DNA from: an uncultured Pseudoteredinibacter sp.
GTDB lineage: Bacteria; Pseudomonadota; Gammaproteobacteria; Pseudomonadales; Cellvibrionaceae
Direction of reading: 5' to 3'
Length of the DNA stretch: 64,000 bases
Assembly: GCF_947500695.1 (NCBI RefSeq)
Contig: NZ_CANMSS010000016.1
Coordinates: 1-64,000 of the forward strand
The position numbers and the translations under genes were made by a program. The notes under the pieces are model-generated. The model did no database searches, was not told the DNA's origin, and was given only the letters and a program-made list of their open reading frames with translations. Shown here in pieces: positions 10,001-17,910 of the stretch. Position 1 is the stretch's first letter, and every line of letters starts with the position of its first letter.

Positions 10001-10640
10001 CGATAAGAATTATTATATCGACAGCAGCCTCACCTATGCGGATTCCGATTTTGATGTCACCCGTCACATCAAATATCGAGATATGTCTGGCTTAGTAGAC
10101 TTACGACGTGGCGGCAGCACGAGCGGCGAACAATTGCTGGCCACTTTGGATTTTGGCTGGGATTATAACAACGGCCCTTGGACATTCGGCCCCAACGGTA
10201 GCTTCAGCTATAGCGACACTAGTATTGACGGCTATGCGGAACAAGGCGACTCGGGCTTAGAACTACAATACAGCGGGCAAGATAACGTCACAGGTACTCT
10301 AGGCTTAGGCTTCCATGGATCTCGTGTATTCTTGATGGACTGGGGCGTACTTATCGCAAACCTAAACGGCAACTACTACCGCGAGTTTAAAAACCAAAAC
10401 GGTATTATTCGTGCTAGTTTTGTACATGATCCATTTAGATTAGATAGCACAAACCCAACTCAAGAAATGCTAATTGTTTCAGATATTCCAGACCGCAATT
10501 ATTTTAGCTTAGGTCTCGGCTTAGCTGCACAATTTAAATATGGCTTATCAGGGTTTATTGACTACCAATCCCTTCTTAAAGCCGACAATATAGAATCAAG
10601 AGAGCTGGCCTTCGGCCTGCGCTATGAAGCAAAATTTTAA
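7062..10640 (+). CDS. Calx-beta repeat autotransporter
   Basis: The 1192-residue protein starts with a signal peptide (hydrophobic core LLLFLGVGLF, cut near VSKAED). It contains at least four Calx-beta-like units (for example SFAENSGQASITFTR near 430 and ASYDANEDAGTATITV near 550), an Ig-like segment (about 670-750) and a helical linker with conserved Cys (LCPRLSELGQ, NLRNRCEQL). The C-terminal autotransporter beta-barrel spans about residues 905-1192 and ends in Phe (LRYEAKF), as outer-membrane barrels do. Calx-beta domains bind Ca2+ and serve in adhesion. The gene is monocistronic, with AGGGAAAG before the ATG and a strong terminator after it. The ligand is unknown. Confidence 0.87.
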   Translation: MFSQGSLNSKILHLLLFLGVGLFSSVSKAEDYQVTGTTISGGTSKVIGSTMTFEVTVEEVPSGNSPSSVPVSLSNTGGSSLGWNAGPNCTPDLTPPTTGFTCTAPVGVGNPITYTFTSAEIALADSYNVSADISGPNCSSGCTGSSAFTVYEPTITIALASGGSSVVETDSGSSSVVVDFTLSELPAGTGFVTSAYEVLITNTPFASNPAATQTSDYTLPSTPPYLSWDSSSSLTQSMTIDIVGDTIPETSESIYIVPGDIFGIQFTGPTPRFELEILDNDSPPGTPEVSVTSANSINEGAGPLVATVSIDQLPISLTNVDLVSTSGTSPAASNDDFEEKTVTILFDGPGPISSPNYTIINPTTVQVNFGITDDSDVEGNENFDIFLNQATGLTISSTDGFQNISIIDNDAVAAPPQINASSQRSFAENSGQASITFTRTGSTTGALSFDFATVDASPIIKSAATSSGIATSGADYTSTSTTVSWSAGEAGNKTVNIPIINDNLFEGDETFQALASNLTGSASFNFDPAMVLTIEEDDVEPGGEFNFSAASYDANEDAGTATITVSRIGGSNGAVSVNYATSDDSASASSDYNSSAGTLNWAAGDTADKTFSIAINTDILNEPTEKVILSLSSPTGSATLGSQASAVLNILNINEPGSPEISKEDISVTDFDGDGLVEVVLDATGKIVSDNPINDVNWIKDGDTIATGMTTSAKLPIGTHPLRVVATDNNGKMAAVDFIAEVKELDPETTRMLSDTSGLNTEQGTVAGALDDLCPRLSELGQQNGLTTGQNNLRNRCEQLRDPDLDDADIVDALDQIAGEEAEAIIITAARFTNMHQSNLRNRFTQLRRGGKTLIDVSGLNMRLDGGSLNGNMFAAVGRNLIGGGAASGDEAEPEIYSDSRFGLFMNGNISYGERDPTKNNSGFKLDIEGITAGMDYRFTDKFIGGIAIGYSSSDLDYANDGGVLEGSSTFYSAYTSYYSDKNYYIDSSLTYADSDFDVTRHIKYRDMSGLVDLRRGGSTSGEQLLATLDFGWDYNNGPWTFGPNGSFSYSDTSIDGYAEQGDSGLELQYSGQDNVTGTLGLGFHGSRVFLMDWGVLIANLNGNYYREFKNQNGIIRASFVHDPFRLDSTNPTQEMLIVSDIPDRNYFSLGLGLAAQFKYGLSGFIDYQSLLKADNIESRELAFGLRYEAKF

Positions 10641-10660
10641 AACATCTTAGCCTCAAACAA

Positions 10661-10688
10661 AAAAAGGCCAGCAATTGCTGGCCTTTTT
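10661..10688. terminator. Bidirectional intrinsic terminator
   Basis: AAAAAGGCCAGCAATTGCTG followed by GCCTTTTT forms a GC-rich stem flanked by A and T tracts, placed between the convergent autotransporter and pyrB genes. It can terminate both. Confidence 0.9.
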
Positions 10689-10701
10689 CATGGATAATGA
10701 C

Positions 10702-11733
10702 TCAGCTTCGACGGTGATACCAATTTACAGGTTTAGAATATTTATCAACCTGGTCAGCGACATCCAGCACTAAGGCGAAAAGCGCCATGCGCACAAGCAC
10801 ACCGTTATCAGCCTGCCTAAAGATGGCCAAGTTTGGATTCTGGTTTAAATCATTATCCAATTCATTTGCACTTTCACGAGAGTCTCGCGGCAATGGGTGC
10901 ATAATAACGGTATTGGGTTTACAAAACTGAGTGTAAACCGCTTGGTTCAGTCGAAAGCGCCCACGATAAAGATCGGCCTCTTCCTGACTAGAAAAGCGCT
11001 CTTCTTGGATACGCGTTGCGTAGGCAATATCTTGATCACCTAAACTTGCCGCCAAATCATCGGAGATAAGCACCGAATGCCCGGCTTCACGCAATTGCTC
11101 AATGATCGCCTCAGGCATAGCTAGCTCCGGTGGTGAAACCATGGTCAGCTGCACATTCTTATAAAGCATTAGTAACTTACATAGCGAATGCACTGTACGG
11201 CCATGCTTTAAATCGCCGATCATAGCGATACGCAAACCATCGATATCCCGATTGTTGGCCGCAAGCTCTTTCTTAATGGTATACAAATCCAGCAAGGCCT
11301 GGCTTGGATGCTCATTTGGGCCGTCACCACCGTTAATCACTGGCACTCGGCTAGCAGCGGCGAACTCACCCACAGAACCTGCTGCTGGGTGGCGCATACA
11401 GATCACATCACTGTAACCCGATAGAACCCTTGCGGTATCGTATAGCGATTCACCTTTTGCGATGGCCGATGATTCAAAGCCCGTAGTTTCACGCACCTCA
11501 CCCCCAAGTAGGTTAAAGGCGCAGCCAAAACTTACCCTGGTGCGAGTACTGGGTTCAAAGAACATATTGCCCAGAATGGCCCCCTCCAGCACACGGGTTA
11601 CCTTATGGCGCAATGCATAAGGCTCCATTTGGTCGGCTACTGAGAATACTCTTTCGATGTCGGCTCGTTCGAACTGACCGATTGAAACGATATTGGCGCC
11701 TTTAAAATCCACATAACCCCCTAAATTAGCCAA
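10702..11733 (-). CDS. pyrB: Aspartate carbamoyltransferase catalytic chain
   Basis: The enzyme joins carbamoyl phosphate and L-aspartate to give N-carbamoyl-aspartate, the committed step of pyrimidine synthesis. The 343 residues show the carbamoyl phosphate motif FFEPSTRTRVSF, the active-site segment RHPAAGSVGEFA, GDLKHGRTVHSL and HPLPRDS. At 343 residues it is longer than the E. coli chain of about 310. No pyrI or dihydroorotase-like partner is adjacent. No leader attenuator was recognised upstream. Confidence 0.95.
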   Translation of the reverse strand: MANLGGYVDFKGANIVSIGQFERADIERVFSVADQMEPYALRHKVTRVLEGAILGNMFFEPSTRTRVSFGCAFNLLGGEVRETTGFESSAIAKGESLYDTARVLSGYSDVICMRHPAAGSVGEFAAASRVPVINGGDGPNEHPSQALLDLYTIKKELAANNRDIDGLRIAMIGDLKHGRTVHSLCKLLMLYKNVQLTMVSPPELAMPEAIIEQLREAGHSVLISDDLAASLGDQDIAYATRIQEERFSSQEEADLYRGRFRLNQAVYTQFCKPNTVIMHPLPRDSRESANELDNDLNQNPNLAIFRQADNGVLVRMALFALVLDVADQVDKYSKPVNWYHRRS

Positions 11734-12046
11734 AACGCTGCCCTACAGGAGATCTATGCAACGATGCAGGCAGCGAAAAAGAAACCGGCGTATTGTAGCT
11801 TGTTGTAGCCACCTTCAACAGCATCCTATGGAAATGGCCGCTTCCACGCACTAACTGCGGAGCTTTGATTACTAAAGAGTCTAATGTTTTCGCTAAAGGC
11901 TAGTTTTATATGACCGATATACCCTACACAACTTTAATTTTTAAGAATCGTGACCTACAGTTATAGAGTAAAACAGCCTGTAGGCTGGGCCGAAAAGGGA
12001 ATGCCCCATCTATGCGGCCCGCGCAGTATCGTTGAAAGGAACCAAA
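11734..12046. other. Divergent intergenic region
   Basis: About 310 bp between pyrB and the DUF2971 gene. It holds a weak inverted repeat, CCTACAG (11954-11960) with CTGTAGG (11978-11984), and no recognisable gene. Both promoters should lie here. Confidence 0.45.
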
Positions 12047-12949
12047 GTGGCTTTAAACCAAGAAAACCTCATCAAATTTTGCAGTGCCGGCTGCGCTGGA
12101 AGAGTTCTGAATAATCAGGAGCTGCGCTGGAGTGCGCCCAGCCTGTTTGATGACATTTTCGAGCTTTCATCAAGCTCTCAACTCACCTTTACCCATGGTG
12201 AGCTGCTAAAAGCCACTATTCAAATGGCCTCGTCAATGATTTTCGCCAAAGACGACCCAAAGGGGGTTTCCCCGCTCGCCAAGGCAATTCGCCGCTGGCG
12301 CGATGAAGAACGCTTCGACACCCCAGAAGAGGCCGAAGAGGTTCTCAGCGAACTATTAGTGCAAATGGTAGACCAGCGCTATAACGAGATCCAAACCATC
12401 ATACAAGACTGGCGTGAGTACTCCCGCTCGGTGAGAATTTGCAGCTTCAGCGCTAAAGCAGAGAACATGAGCGCTTGGGAGCACTATGGCGCAGCGCACA
12501 CTGGGGCCGCACTAAAATTTCGCGGTAGCGATCATGACGATAGTGACTTTAACTACCCAGAAAAGGTTAACTACAAGGGTATTTGCCCAGAAATTACCAC
12601 GCTTAAGCAACAGCTCAACAACATTGTGACCGCCAATGCGGAAGATCACAAAGATGAGTTTAGGGGCAAGCTTCTACAAAAAGCTCCGCATCAAAAAGAC
12701 GTCGCAGAATGGCGCTGCTTTCGCTACCAAGAAACCGAAAAAAACAGCGACCCTAAAACTTGGTTTGAAGATGTTCACTTTGAAACCGAAGACCTTGCCG
12801 CTGTTTATTTTGGCGCCTTTATGGACGAAAAGGCCAAGGATGTCCTAATGCGTCTTTTGCAAAAGCGTTATCGCCGAACCAAAATATTTCAAGCAAAGAT
12901 CGTCACCGGTAAGTTCGAGCTAGAGTTCGAGCGCATTATGACAGTGTAG
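12047..12949 (+). CDS. DUF2971 family protein
   Basis: Function is unknown. The start is set at GTG 12047 because AAAGGA sits 6 nt upstream; an in-frame TTG at 12032 is less likely. The 300 residues match the DUF2971 pattern: an N-terminal LIKFCSAG and LRWSAPSLFDD (the family's strand around 'frdP' or 'fDD'), then RICSFSAKAENMSAWEHYG followed by TGAALKF. These proteins are soluble, sporadic, and found in many bacteria, sometimes near mobile or defence genes. Here the gene stands alone, converging on sbcB with only 7 bp between them. Confidence 0.75.
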   Translation: MALNQENLIKFCSAGCAGRVLNNQELRWSAPSLFDDIFELSSSSQLTFTHGELLKATIQMASSMIFAKDDPKGVSPLAKAIRRWRDEERFDTPEEAEEVLSELLVQMVDQRYNEIQTIIQDWREYSRSVRICSFSAKAENMSAWEHYGAAHTGAALKFRGSDHDDSDFNYPEKVNYKGICPEITTLKQQLNNIVTANAEDHKDEFRGKLLQKAPHQKDVAEWRCFRYQETEKNSDPKTWFEDVHFETEDLAAVYFGAFMDEKAKDVLMRLLQKRYRRTKIFQAKIVTGKFELEFERIMTV

Positions 12950-12956
12950 GTGATGG

Positions 12957-14393
12957 CTATGCCAGCAAGCCATCACCATAGGCTTCCAGCTGATCCAGCA
13001 GAGCCGCCTGTTTTTCACTAAGACCAGCTTGCTCTCGCCACCAAGCAATTCTCTCAAAAAAATCTTCTAAAGTAATGGATGCCCCAGCTTCTGACTCAGT
13101 CAAGCGAGCAAAGCGAAAGGCCTCCCACTCTTCGGCTTCCTCAGCCGTTAAACTGTTTGGAAAGTGCCTAGCCTTATAGCGAAACAAGAGCGCTTGCAAA
13201 CGTTGATCTTGAAACTGGATACCGCTATCGGCTAGCTGATTTTCATCGGCCTTGCGCACCCGCTCCATCACGGCCTTATCGCCATCAGCAAAAAAGCCCT
13301 CGTAAAGCATTCGCTCGGGATCTGTCTGCGGAGAAAATTCATTATGGGAATATACGTTTTGTAGCGTTGCCAGCAAGCCACCTTGCAAAATAGCTTTATT
13401 AATCTTGCTCCAGTTTTGACGGCACTGTGCCAAATTGATTTGCAAGCGCTCTTCTTCGGCGTCTTTTACCATCGCAGCGGTAACCAACATTGGGCTTTTG
13501 TTCAAATGAACAAGTTTTAAAGCTATGCGATCGATACCTTCAGGCAGCTCTGCACTTGGCGCATACAAACGCTGAATTATTTCCTCGGCTGGCAAATTGA
13601 GCAAAGGCTCCGGATCAACCATAAGATCGTAGCAGATTACCGCGTTCTTATTTTTAGGATGCATCGCGATAGGCATTACCAGTGCAGAACAGAATCGTTC
13701 CGCAGGAAACATAGAAGAAATATGCAGCAGAGGCTTTCGGCTCTGTAAATCAATAAGCTCCATAACCTTGCGTTTATCTCGCAAGCCATAAGCATAGTTG
13801 TACAAGCCTGCCTGTTTTTCCTTCAATAATTTCGCCAATGCGATCGTGGCGTAAACATCACTTAAGGCATCATGAGCGGCCTCATGAGCAAGACCATTGG
13901 CGGCCGATAGATGCTCTAGTTTAAAGCTTGGTTTGCCATCCTCATGTTTTGGCCATTCAATGCCTTCCGGTCGCAGTGCGCAACACAGGCGCACGACATC
14001 GATTAAATCCCAGCGAGAATTACCGTTTTTCCATTCACGCTCATAGGGGTCGTAGAAGTTACGGTAAAAACCATAGCGGCTCACCTCGTCATCAAAGCGA
14101 ATACTGTTATAACCCACACCGCAAGTACCTGGAGCGGCCAATTCTGCTGCAATAGCCGCCATAAACTCAGGCTCAGACAAGCCCTCTGCCAGAGCTTTTT
14201 GTGGGCTAATACCCGTGATTAAGCAGGCATCAGGCTTTGGCAGCGTATCGCTACTGGGTTTGCAATACACCATCAGGGGCTCACCAATGATGTTTAGATC
14301 TTCATCGGTCCTAATGCCTGCAAATTGGCTGGGCTTATCTAGGCTCGGCACTTCACCCCAGGTTTCATAGTCATGCCAATATAGTGTATTCAA
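12957..14393 (-). CDS. sbcB: Exodeoxyribonuclease I
   Basis: This 478-residue enzyme degrades single-stranded DNA 3' to 5' and acts in mismatch repair and recombination. The DEDDh exonuclease motifs are visible: D8 and E10 in WHDYETWG, GYNSIRFDDE with its catalytic Asp, and HDALSDVYAT near 180. The central and C-terminal parts (SH3-like and helical ExoI_C) follow, giving the usual full length. Its ATG overlaps the TGA of the upstream dehydratase gene by 4 nt, so the two are translationally coupled. Confidence 0.95.
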   Translation of the reverse strand: MNTLYWHDYETWGEVPSLDKPSQFAGIRTDEDLNIIGEPLMVYCKPSSDTLPKPDACLITGISPQKALAEGLSEPEFMAAIAAELAAPGTCGVGYNSIRFDDEVSRYGFYRNFYDPYEREWKNGNSRWDLIDVVRLCCALRPEGIEWPKHEDGKPSFKLEHLSAANGLAHEAAHDALSDVYATIALAKLLKEKQAGLYNYAYGLRDKRKVMELIDLQSRKPLLHISSMFPAERFCSALVMPIAMHPKNKNAVICYDLMVDPEPLLNLPAEEIIQRLYAPSAELPEGIDRIALKLVHLNKSPMLVTAAMVKDAEEERLQINLAQCRQNWSKINKAILQGGLLATLQNVYSHNEFSPQTDPERMLYEGFFADGDKAVMERVRKADENQLADSGIQFQDQRLQALLFRYKARHFPNSLTAEEAEEWEAFRFARLTESEAGASITLEDFFERIAWWREQAGLSEKQAALLDQLEAYGDGLLA

Positions 14394-14785
14394 GTGCTGC
14401 TCCCCTCGCTTAAAGCGGCAAATAGTTCATCGCTGTATTTTGCCATGACTAGATCGTTAAAGTGCAGACCTTTTACAAAGTGAGTGTGCCAGCGTATTTC
14501 GATTTGCCGATAACTAAAGTGGATTTCTGGGTGATGATCGCAATGCTCCGCCGCCACTGCTAAATACTGAACAAACTCCAAGCCACTTAAATAGTCACTT
14601 GGGCTATAACTACGACAGATTTCCAGATTATCCACAACACGCCATGCATGTTTCGATAGCTTTAGATCGTGAAATAGATCATCCACCTCTTTGACGTTGA
14701 GCGCCTTGGAGTTTTTGCTATAAGACTTTAACTTGGGCAGCTGAAGCCCGGGGAAGGGAGAGTAAAGATTGGGATCAACAGACAT
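14390..14785 (-). CDS. Pterin-4a-carbinolamine dehydratase family protein
   Basis: The 131-residue protein carries the active-site signature EHCDHHPEIHFSYRQIEIRW (the EHxxHHPE..Y..V/I pattern), which recycles the 4a-hydroxy-tetrahydropterin made by aromatic amino acid hydroxylases. About 35 extra N-terminal residues precede the usual domain. No phenylalanine hydroxylase gene is nearby, so the cofactor role is inferred from family alone. It overlaps sbcB by 4 nt. Confidence 0.85.
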   Translation of the reverse strand: MSVDPNLYSPFPGLQLPKLKSYSKNSKALNVKEVDDLFHDLKLSKHAWRVVDNLEICRSYSPSDYLSGLEFVQYLAVAAEHCDHHPEIHFSYRQIEIRWHTHFVKGLHFNDLVMAKYSDELFAALSEGSST

Positions 14786-14819
14786 GGGGATAAGCTCGTT
14801 GTTCAGGCTAGCCCATAAT

Positions 14820-14840
14820 GGCCCAGCACTATGCTGGGCC
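14820..14840. other. Hairpin downstream of the cytochrome b561 gene
   Basis: GGCCCAGC-ACTAT-GCTGGGCC is a perfect 8-bp stem between the cytochrome b561 stop codon and the next gene. No T-tract follows on the minus strand, so it may be a weak terminator or an mRNA 3'-end stabiliser. Confidence 0.5.
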
Positions 14841-14855
14841 GATCAAAGCCAGGAC

Positions 14856-15413
14856 TTAGATTGACTTACCCAACATGCGGCGTAAAGTGCCGTCTTTATC
14901 GATCACATGGTGCTTAACGGCTCCAATTACATGTAGGGCAATAGCTACAATTAAGATATCACCACCCCAGCCATGCAAGCTGTGAGCAAGACCCGCCAAT
15001 GACTCATTGATCGGTGCAATTTTAGTAGGGTCAACAGCATCGAAGTTTTTACCAAATAACTCCAGGCCAAAGACATAGACACCACGACCACCCATAGCAG
15101 ACATTAACACACCTGAAATAGGCATCAATAGCGTACCAACAATCAATAAATAGTGAGTAATTCTAGAAAGAATATTCTCAATCGCTGTGTACTGGCTAGC
15201 AGGCTCTGGCCAGCCATTGCGCATACGGTTAATAACTCGAGGCAACACCACCAAAAGAATCAGGACGCCTAAAGACTTATGAATAGGGTAAAGAGAATAA
15301 ACCTCGTTCTCTTCCATATAAACGCCAACGGCCAGCAAGCCGATCATCATCAGGCCCACTACCCAATGTAAGGCAACTGTGGTTTTGCTTAGTTTTTGTG
15401 CGGTATCAGACAT
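14856..15413 (-). CDS. Cytochrome b561
   Basis: A 185-residue di-heme membrane protein with four helices. Heme-ligand type histidines appear in ALHWVVG, PIHKSLG, RITHYLLI and LHVIGAVKHH. The family moves electrons from ubiquinol, and E. coli CybB oxidises superoxide. I place the start at ATG 15413 (MSDTAQKLSK), with AGAGAAG just upstream, rather than at the TTG six codons earlier. The gene is monocistronic. Confidence 0.9.
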   Translation of the reverse strand: MSDTAQKLSKTTVALHWVVGLMMIGLLAVGVYMEENEVYSLYPIHKSLGVLILLVVLPRVINRMRNGWPEPASQYTAIENILSRITHYLLIVGTLLMPISGVLMSAMGGRGVYVFGLELFGKNFDAVDPTKIAPINESLAGLAHSLHGWGGDILIVAIALHVIGAVKHHVIDKDGTLRRMLGKSI

Positions 15414-15682
15414 AGCTACTTCTCTTATCAAAGGTCTTATCTAAGGCTTTAAATCTATTGCGTTAAAACACTATTTTTAGAGGGGCATTATATGGCAAGA
15501 ATGTGAAGTAAGTGTGCATTAGGCCTTATTTGACCTTACGAGACGAACAACCCATCGCATTCATACCCACCTCCACAGCAACACTATCGCCATATTTGAT
15601 CATATTTGCAGCGCAAACTGGCCATTTTTGGGATTTAAATTAAGCAAAACAACAAAATTGACCCAAACTCTCAGGCTAAGAC

Positions 15683-17044
15683 ATGTTCAAATCACCCAGC
15701 TTTAAACTCATTCTGATGCTCTTTCTATTTTTGCTACTTGTTATTCCCATCACCATGGTGCAACTCAAAACCGAGGATAGGGCCAGTAGTCAAAACCAAG
15801 CTCAATACGCAGTGGCGCGACACTGGACCGGGAAACAGTGGCTCGGCAGCCCGGTGATAGCCATCCCATATCAAAGCAAAGCTATCGTCCAAGACAATGG
15901 CTATAGCTCGGCCCCACGCCAATTGTGGACATTGATACCCGCTCGAGAAGCCTCTCTTGAGGCAGAGTTATCGGTAGAGAATCGTAAAAAAGGTATTTAT
16001 GAAATCCCTGTGTATCGCAGCAGCTTTCAATTAAACGGCAGCTTTCAAACAGAAGATATAAATGCCGCGTTAAATAAGCTCGCTAGCGATCCTACTGTTG
16101 GCCACATAGGCCAAGCAATTTTAAGTTTGAGTTTTGCTGACATGCGAGGCCTCGAACAACAAAGCCTGAAAGTTAATGAACTAAAGAGAGATTTTGAAGT
16201 AGGCAGCAAACTAAAGAACCTCCCTCAAGGCTTACACTACCCACTTAATGAACTAATCGATAATTCCAAGAACGAGACATTACGTTTTGAGCTTAGCCTG
16301 CAGCTAAAAGGCATGAGCGAGCTTTACTACCTCCCCCTGGCACAGAACAATCAATTTTCTCTGCAAGCTAATTGGCCTCACCCAAAGTTTATGGGGGCAC
16401 AACTACCCAATGACTATCAGATTGAAGATGACTCCTTCTCTGCCAATTGGCAAAGCAACTACTTTGCTCTGGACAACATTAGCTATATCGAAAGCTGTTT
16501 AAAGCAAAATACCTGCGCAGTTATAGAGAGCAAAAACCGTTTATTGTTGGGTGTGGATTTTATTAACCCTGTCGACATTTATTTAAAAACCGAACGCGCA
16601 ATCAAGTATGCTTTTCTTCTGATTGGCTTAAGCTTTATGGTGTTCTACATAATTGAACATATTAAAACGCTTTCCATGCACCCTATTCAATATGCTTTTG
16701 TCGGCCTAGCGATTGCTATATTTTATTTATTGCTACTCGCCTTGGCTGAGCATATTGGCTTTGCCTTAGCCTATTTTGTGTCCGTAACAGCTTGTTCAAT
16801 ATTGTTATACGGCTATCTGAGGAAGGTTCTAAACAGCAAACCATTAACACTTTCGTTTACCATTGGCATTATCAGCTTGTGGGCCTTGTTGTACATAATT
16901 ATTCAAGCTGAAGACTTTGCCTTGCTTATGGGTAGTGTTTTAGTCTTTGTATTACTGTCGGCATTAATGTTGGGCACGAGAAACATCGACTGGTATAAAC
17001 TAGGTCAAAATGCAAAAACAAAAGTGGACGAAAGCCTAAGCTAA
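15683..17044 (+). CDS. creD: CreD-family inner membrane protein
   Basis: The 453-residue protein has one N-terminal membrane segment (LILMLFLFLLLVIPI), a large periplasmic region (about 30-300) and about five membrane segments at the C-terminus (from YAFLLIGLSFMVFYI). RWTLIPxR-type and FxNPVDIY-like stretches and total length match CreD (about 450 residues), linked to envelope integrity and, in some species, beta-lactamase control through CreBC. No creBC genes are adjacent. Its stop codon overlaps that of the convergent EAL gene. Confidence 0.85.
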   Translation: MFKSPSFKLILMLFLFLLLVIPITMVQLKTEDRASSQNQAQYAVARHWTGKQWLGSPVIAIPYQSKAIVQDNGYSSAPRQLWTLIPAREASLEAELSVENRKKGIYEIPVYRSSFQLNGSFQTEDINAALNKLASDPTVGHIGQAILSLSFADMRGLEQQSLKVNELKRDFEVGSKLKNLPQGLHYPLNELIDNSKNETLRFELSLQLKGMSELYYLPLAQNNQFSLQANWPHPKFMGAQLPNDYQIEDDSFSANWQSNYFALDNISYIESCLKQNTCAVIESKNRLLLGVDFINPVDIYLKTERAIKYAFLLIGLSFMVFYIIEHIKTLSMHPIQYAFVGLAIAIFYLLLLALAEHIGFALAYFVSVTACSILLYGYLRKVLNSKPLTLSFTIGIISLWALLYIIIQAEDFALLMGSVLVFVLLSALMLGTRNIDWYKLGQNAKTKVDESLS

Positions 17045-17910
17045 GCAATACAAGAAGACAAAACAGAACCATCAAATCGCCAGGGGCTCTGCAAATACTT
17101 TTGCAGAGACTCTGGCTTAGAAAGAAAATAGCCTTGCAAGTGCTCGCAACCCAAATCCTTCAACAGCAAATACTGACCATGAGTTTCTACGCCTTCGGCA
17201 ACCACTTCCACATTAAGGCCTTTAGCCATTGAAATGATAGCCTCTACAATGGCTAAATCTTCTTGATTTTCTGGAAGATTAGTAATGAAGCTACGGTCAA
17301 CCTTTAAAACATCGATCGGCAACTTACTTAAGTAACTCAATGAAGAGTAGCCCGTACCAAAGTCGTCAATAGCAAATCGTGCTCCCATTTTTTTAAGGGC
17401 CTTAATAACTGACAAACTGGCTTCTACATCATCCATTACCACACTTTCTGTCACCTCAAACTCAAAGCAGGCCGGATCCACATCGTAGTAGTTAAGAATT
17501 ACCGCGATATCATTAAGTAAGTGCCTATCATGTAACTGTCTAGCCGATAGGTTGACAGCCACTGATATATCAGCATTATTGTGCTTTTTCCAGCTAGCCA
17601 CAAACTCAGCAGACATCGCTAGAACCTGGCGACCAAGATCTAAAATTTGGCCAGACTCTTCCGCTAGGGGGATAAACTTGTCGGGTGGTATAAAACCTTT
17701 TGTCGGGTGGGGCCAGCGAACCAATGCCTCCACAGAAAAGACTGCAGTGTCGAGGAGATTCAGTTTCGGCTGAACAGCTAAACTTAAATCCCTTTGTTGC
17801 AGAGCTTTAGCCAAATCCGATGTAATTTGTAGCTTCTGCCTTAGCAACCTACCTACGCTATCACTATAGTGCTCAAAGCCATTCTTACCATTAGCTTTGG
17901 CTTCATACAT
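17041..17910 (-). CDS. EAL (c-di-GMP phosphodiesterase) half of a split GGDEF-EAL gene
   Basis: The 289-codon frame is the downstream half of a GGDEF-EAL protein. The EAL domain looks complete and catalytically competent: EALVRW, NLSARQ, FEVTES, DDFGTGYSS, KVDRSF and AEGVET are present. The first residues (MYEAKANGKNGFEHY) are the last helix of the preceding GGDEF domain, so this ATG is not a natural start, and no ribosome site precedes it. Expression would need a -1 shift from the upstream frame at 17922-17928, or the break may be a mutation or a sequence error. It would hydrolyse c-di-GMP. Confidence 0.85.
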   Translation of the reverse strand: MYEAKANGKNGFEHYSDSVGRLLRQKLQITSDLAKALQQRDLSLAVQPKLNLLDTAVFSVEALVRWPHPTKGFIPPDKFIPLAEESGQILDLGRQVLAMSAEFVASWKKHNNADISVAVNLSARQLHDRHLLNDIAVILNYYDVDPACFEFEVTESVVMDDVEASLSVIKALKKMGARFAIDDFGTGYSSLSYLSKLPIDVLKVDRSFITNLPENQEDLAIVEAIISMAKGLNVEVVAEGVETHGQYLLLKDLGCEHLQGYFLSKPESLQKYLQSPWRFDGSVLSSCIA

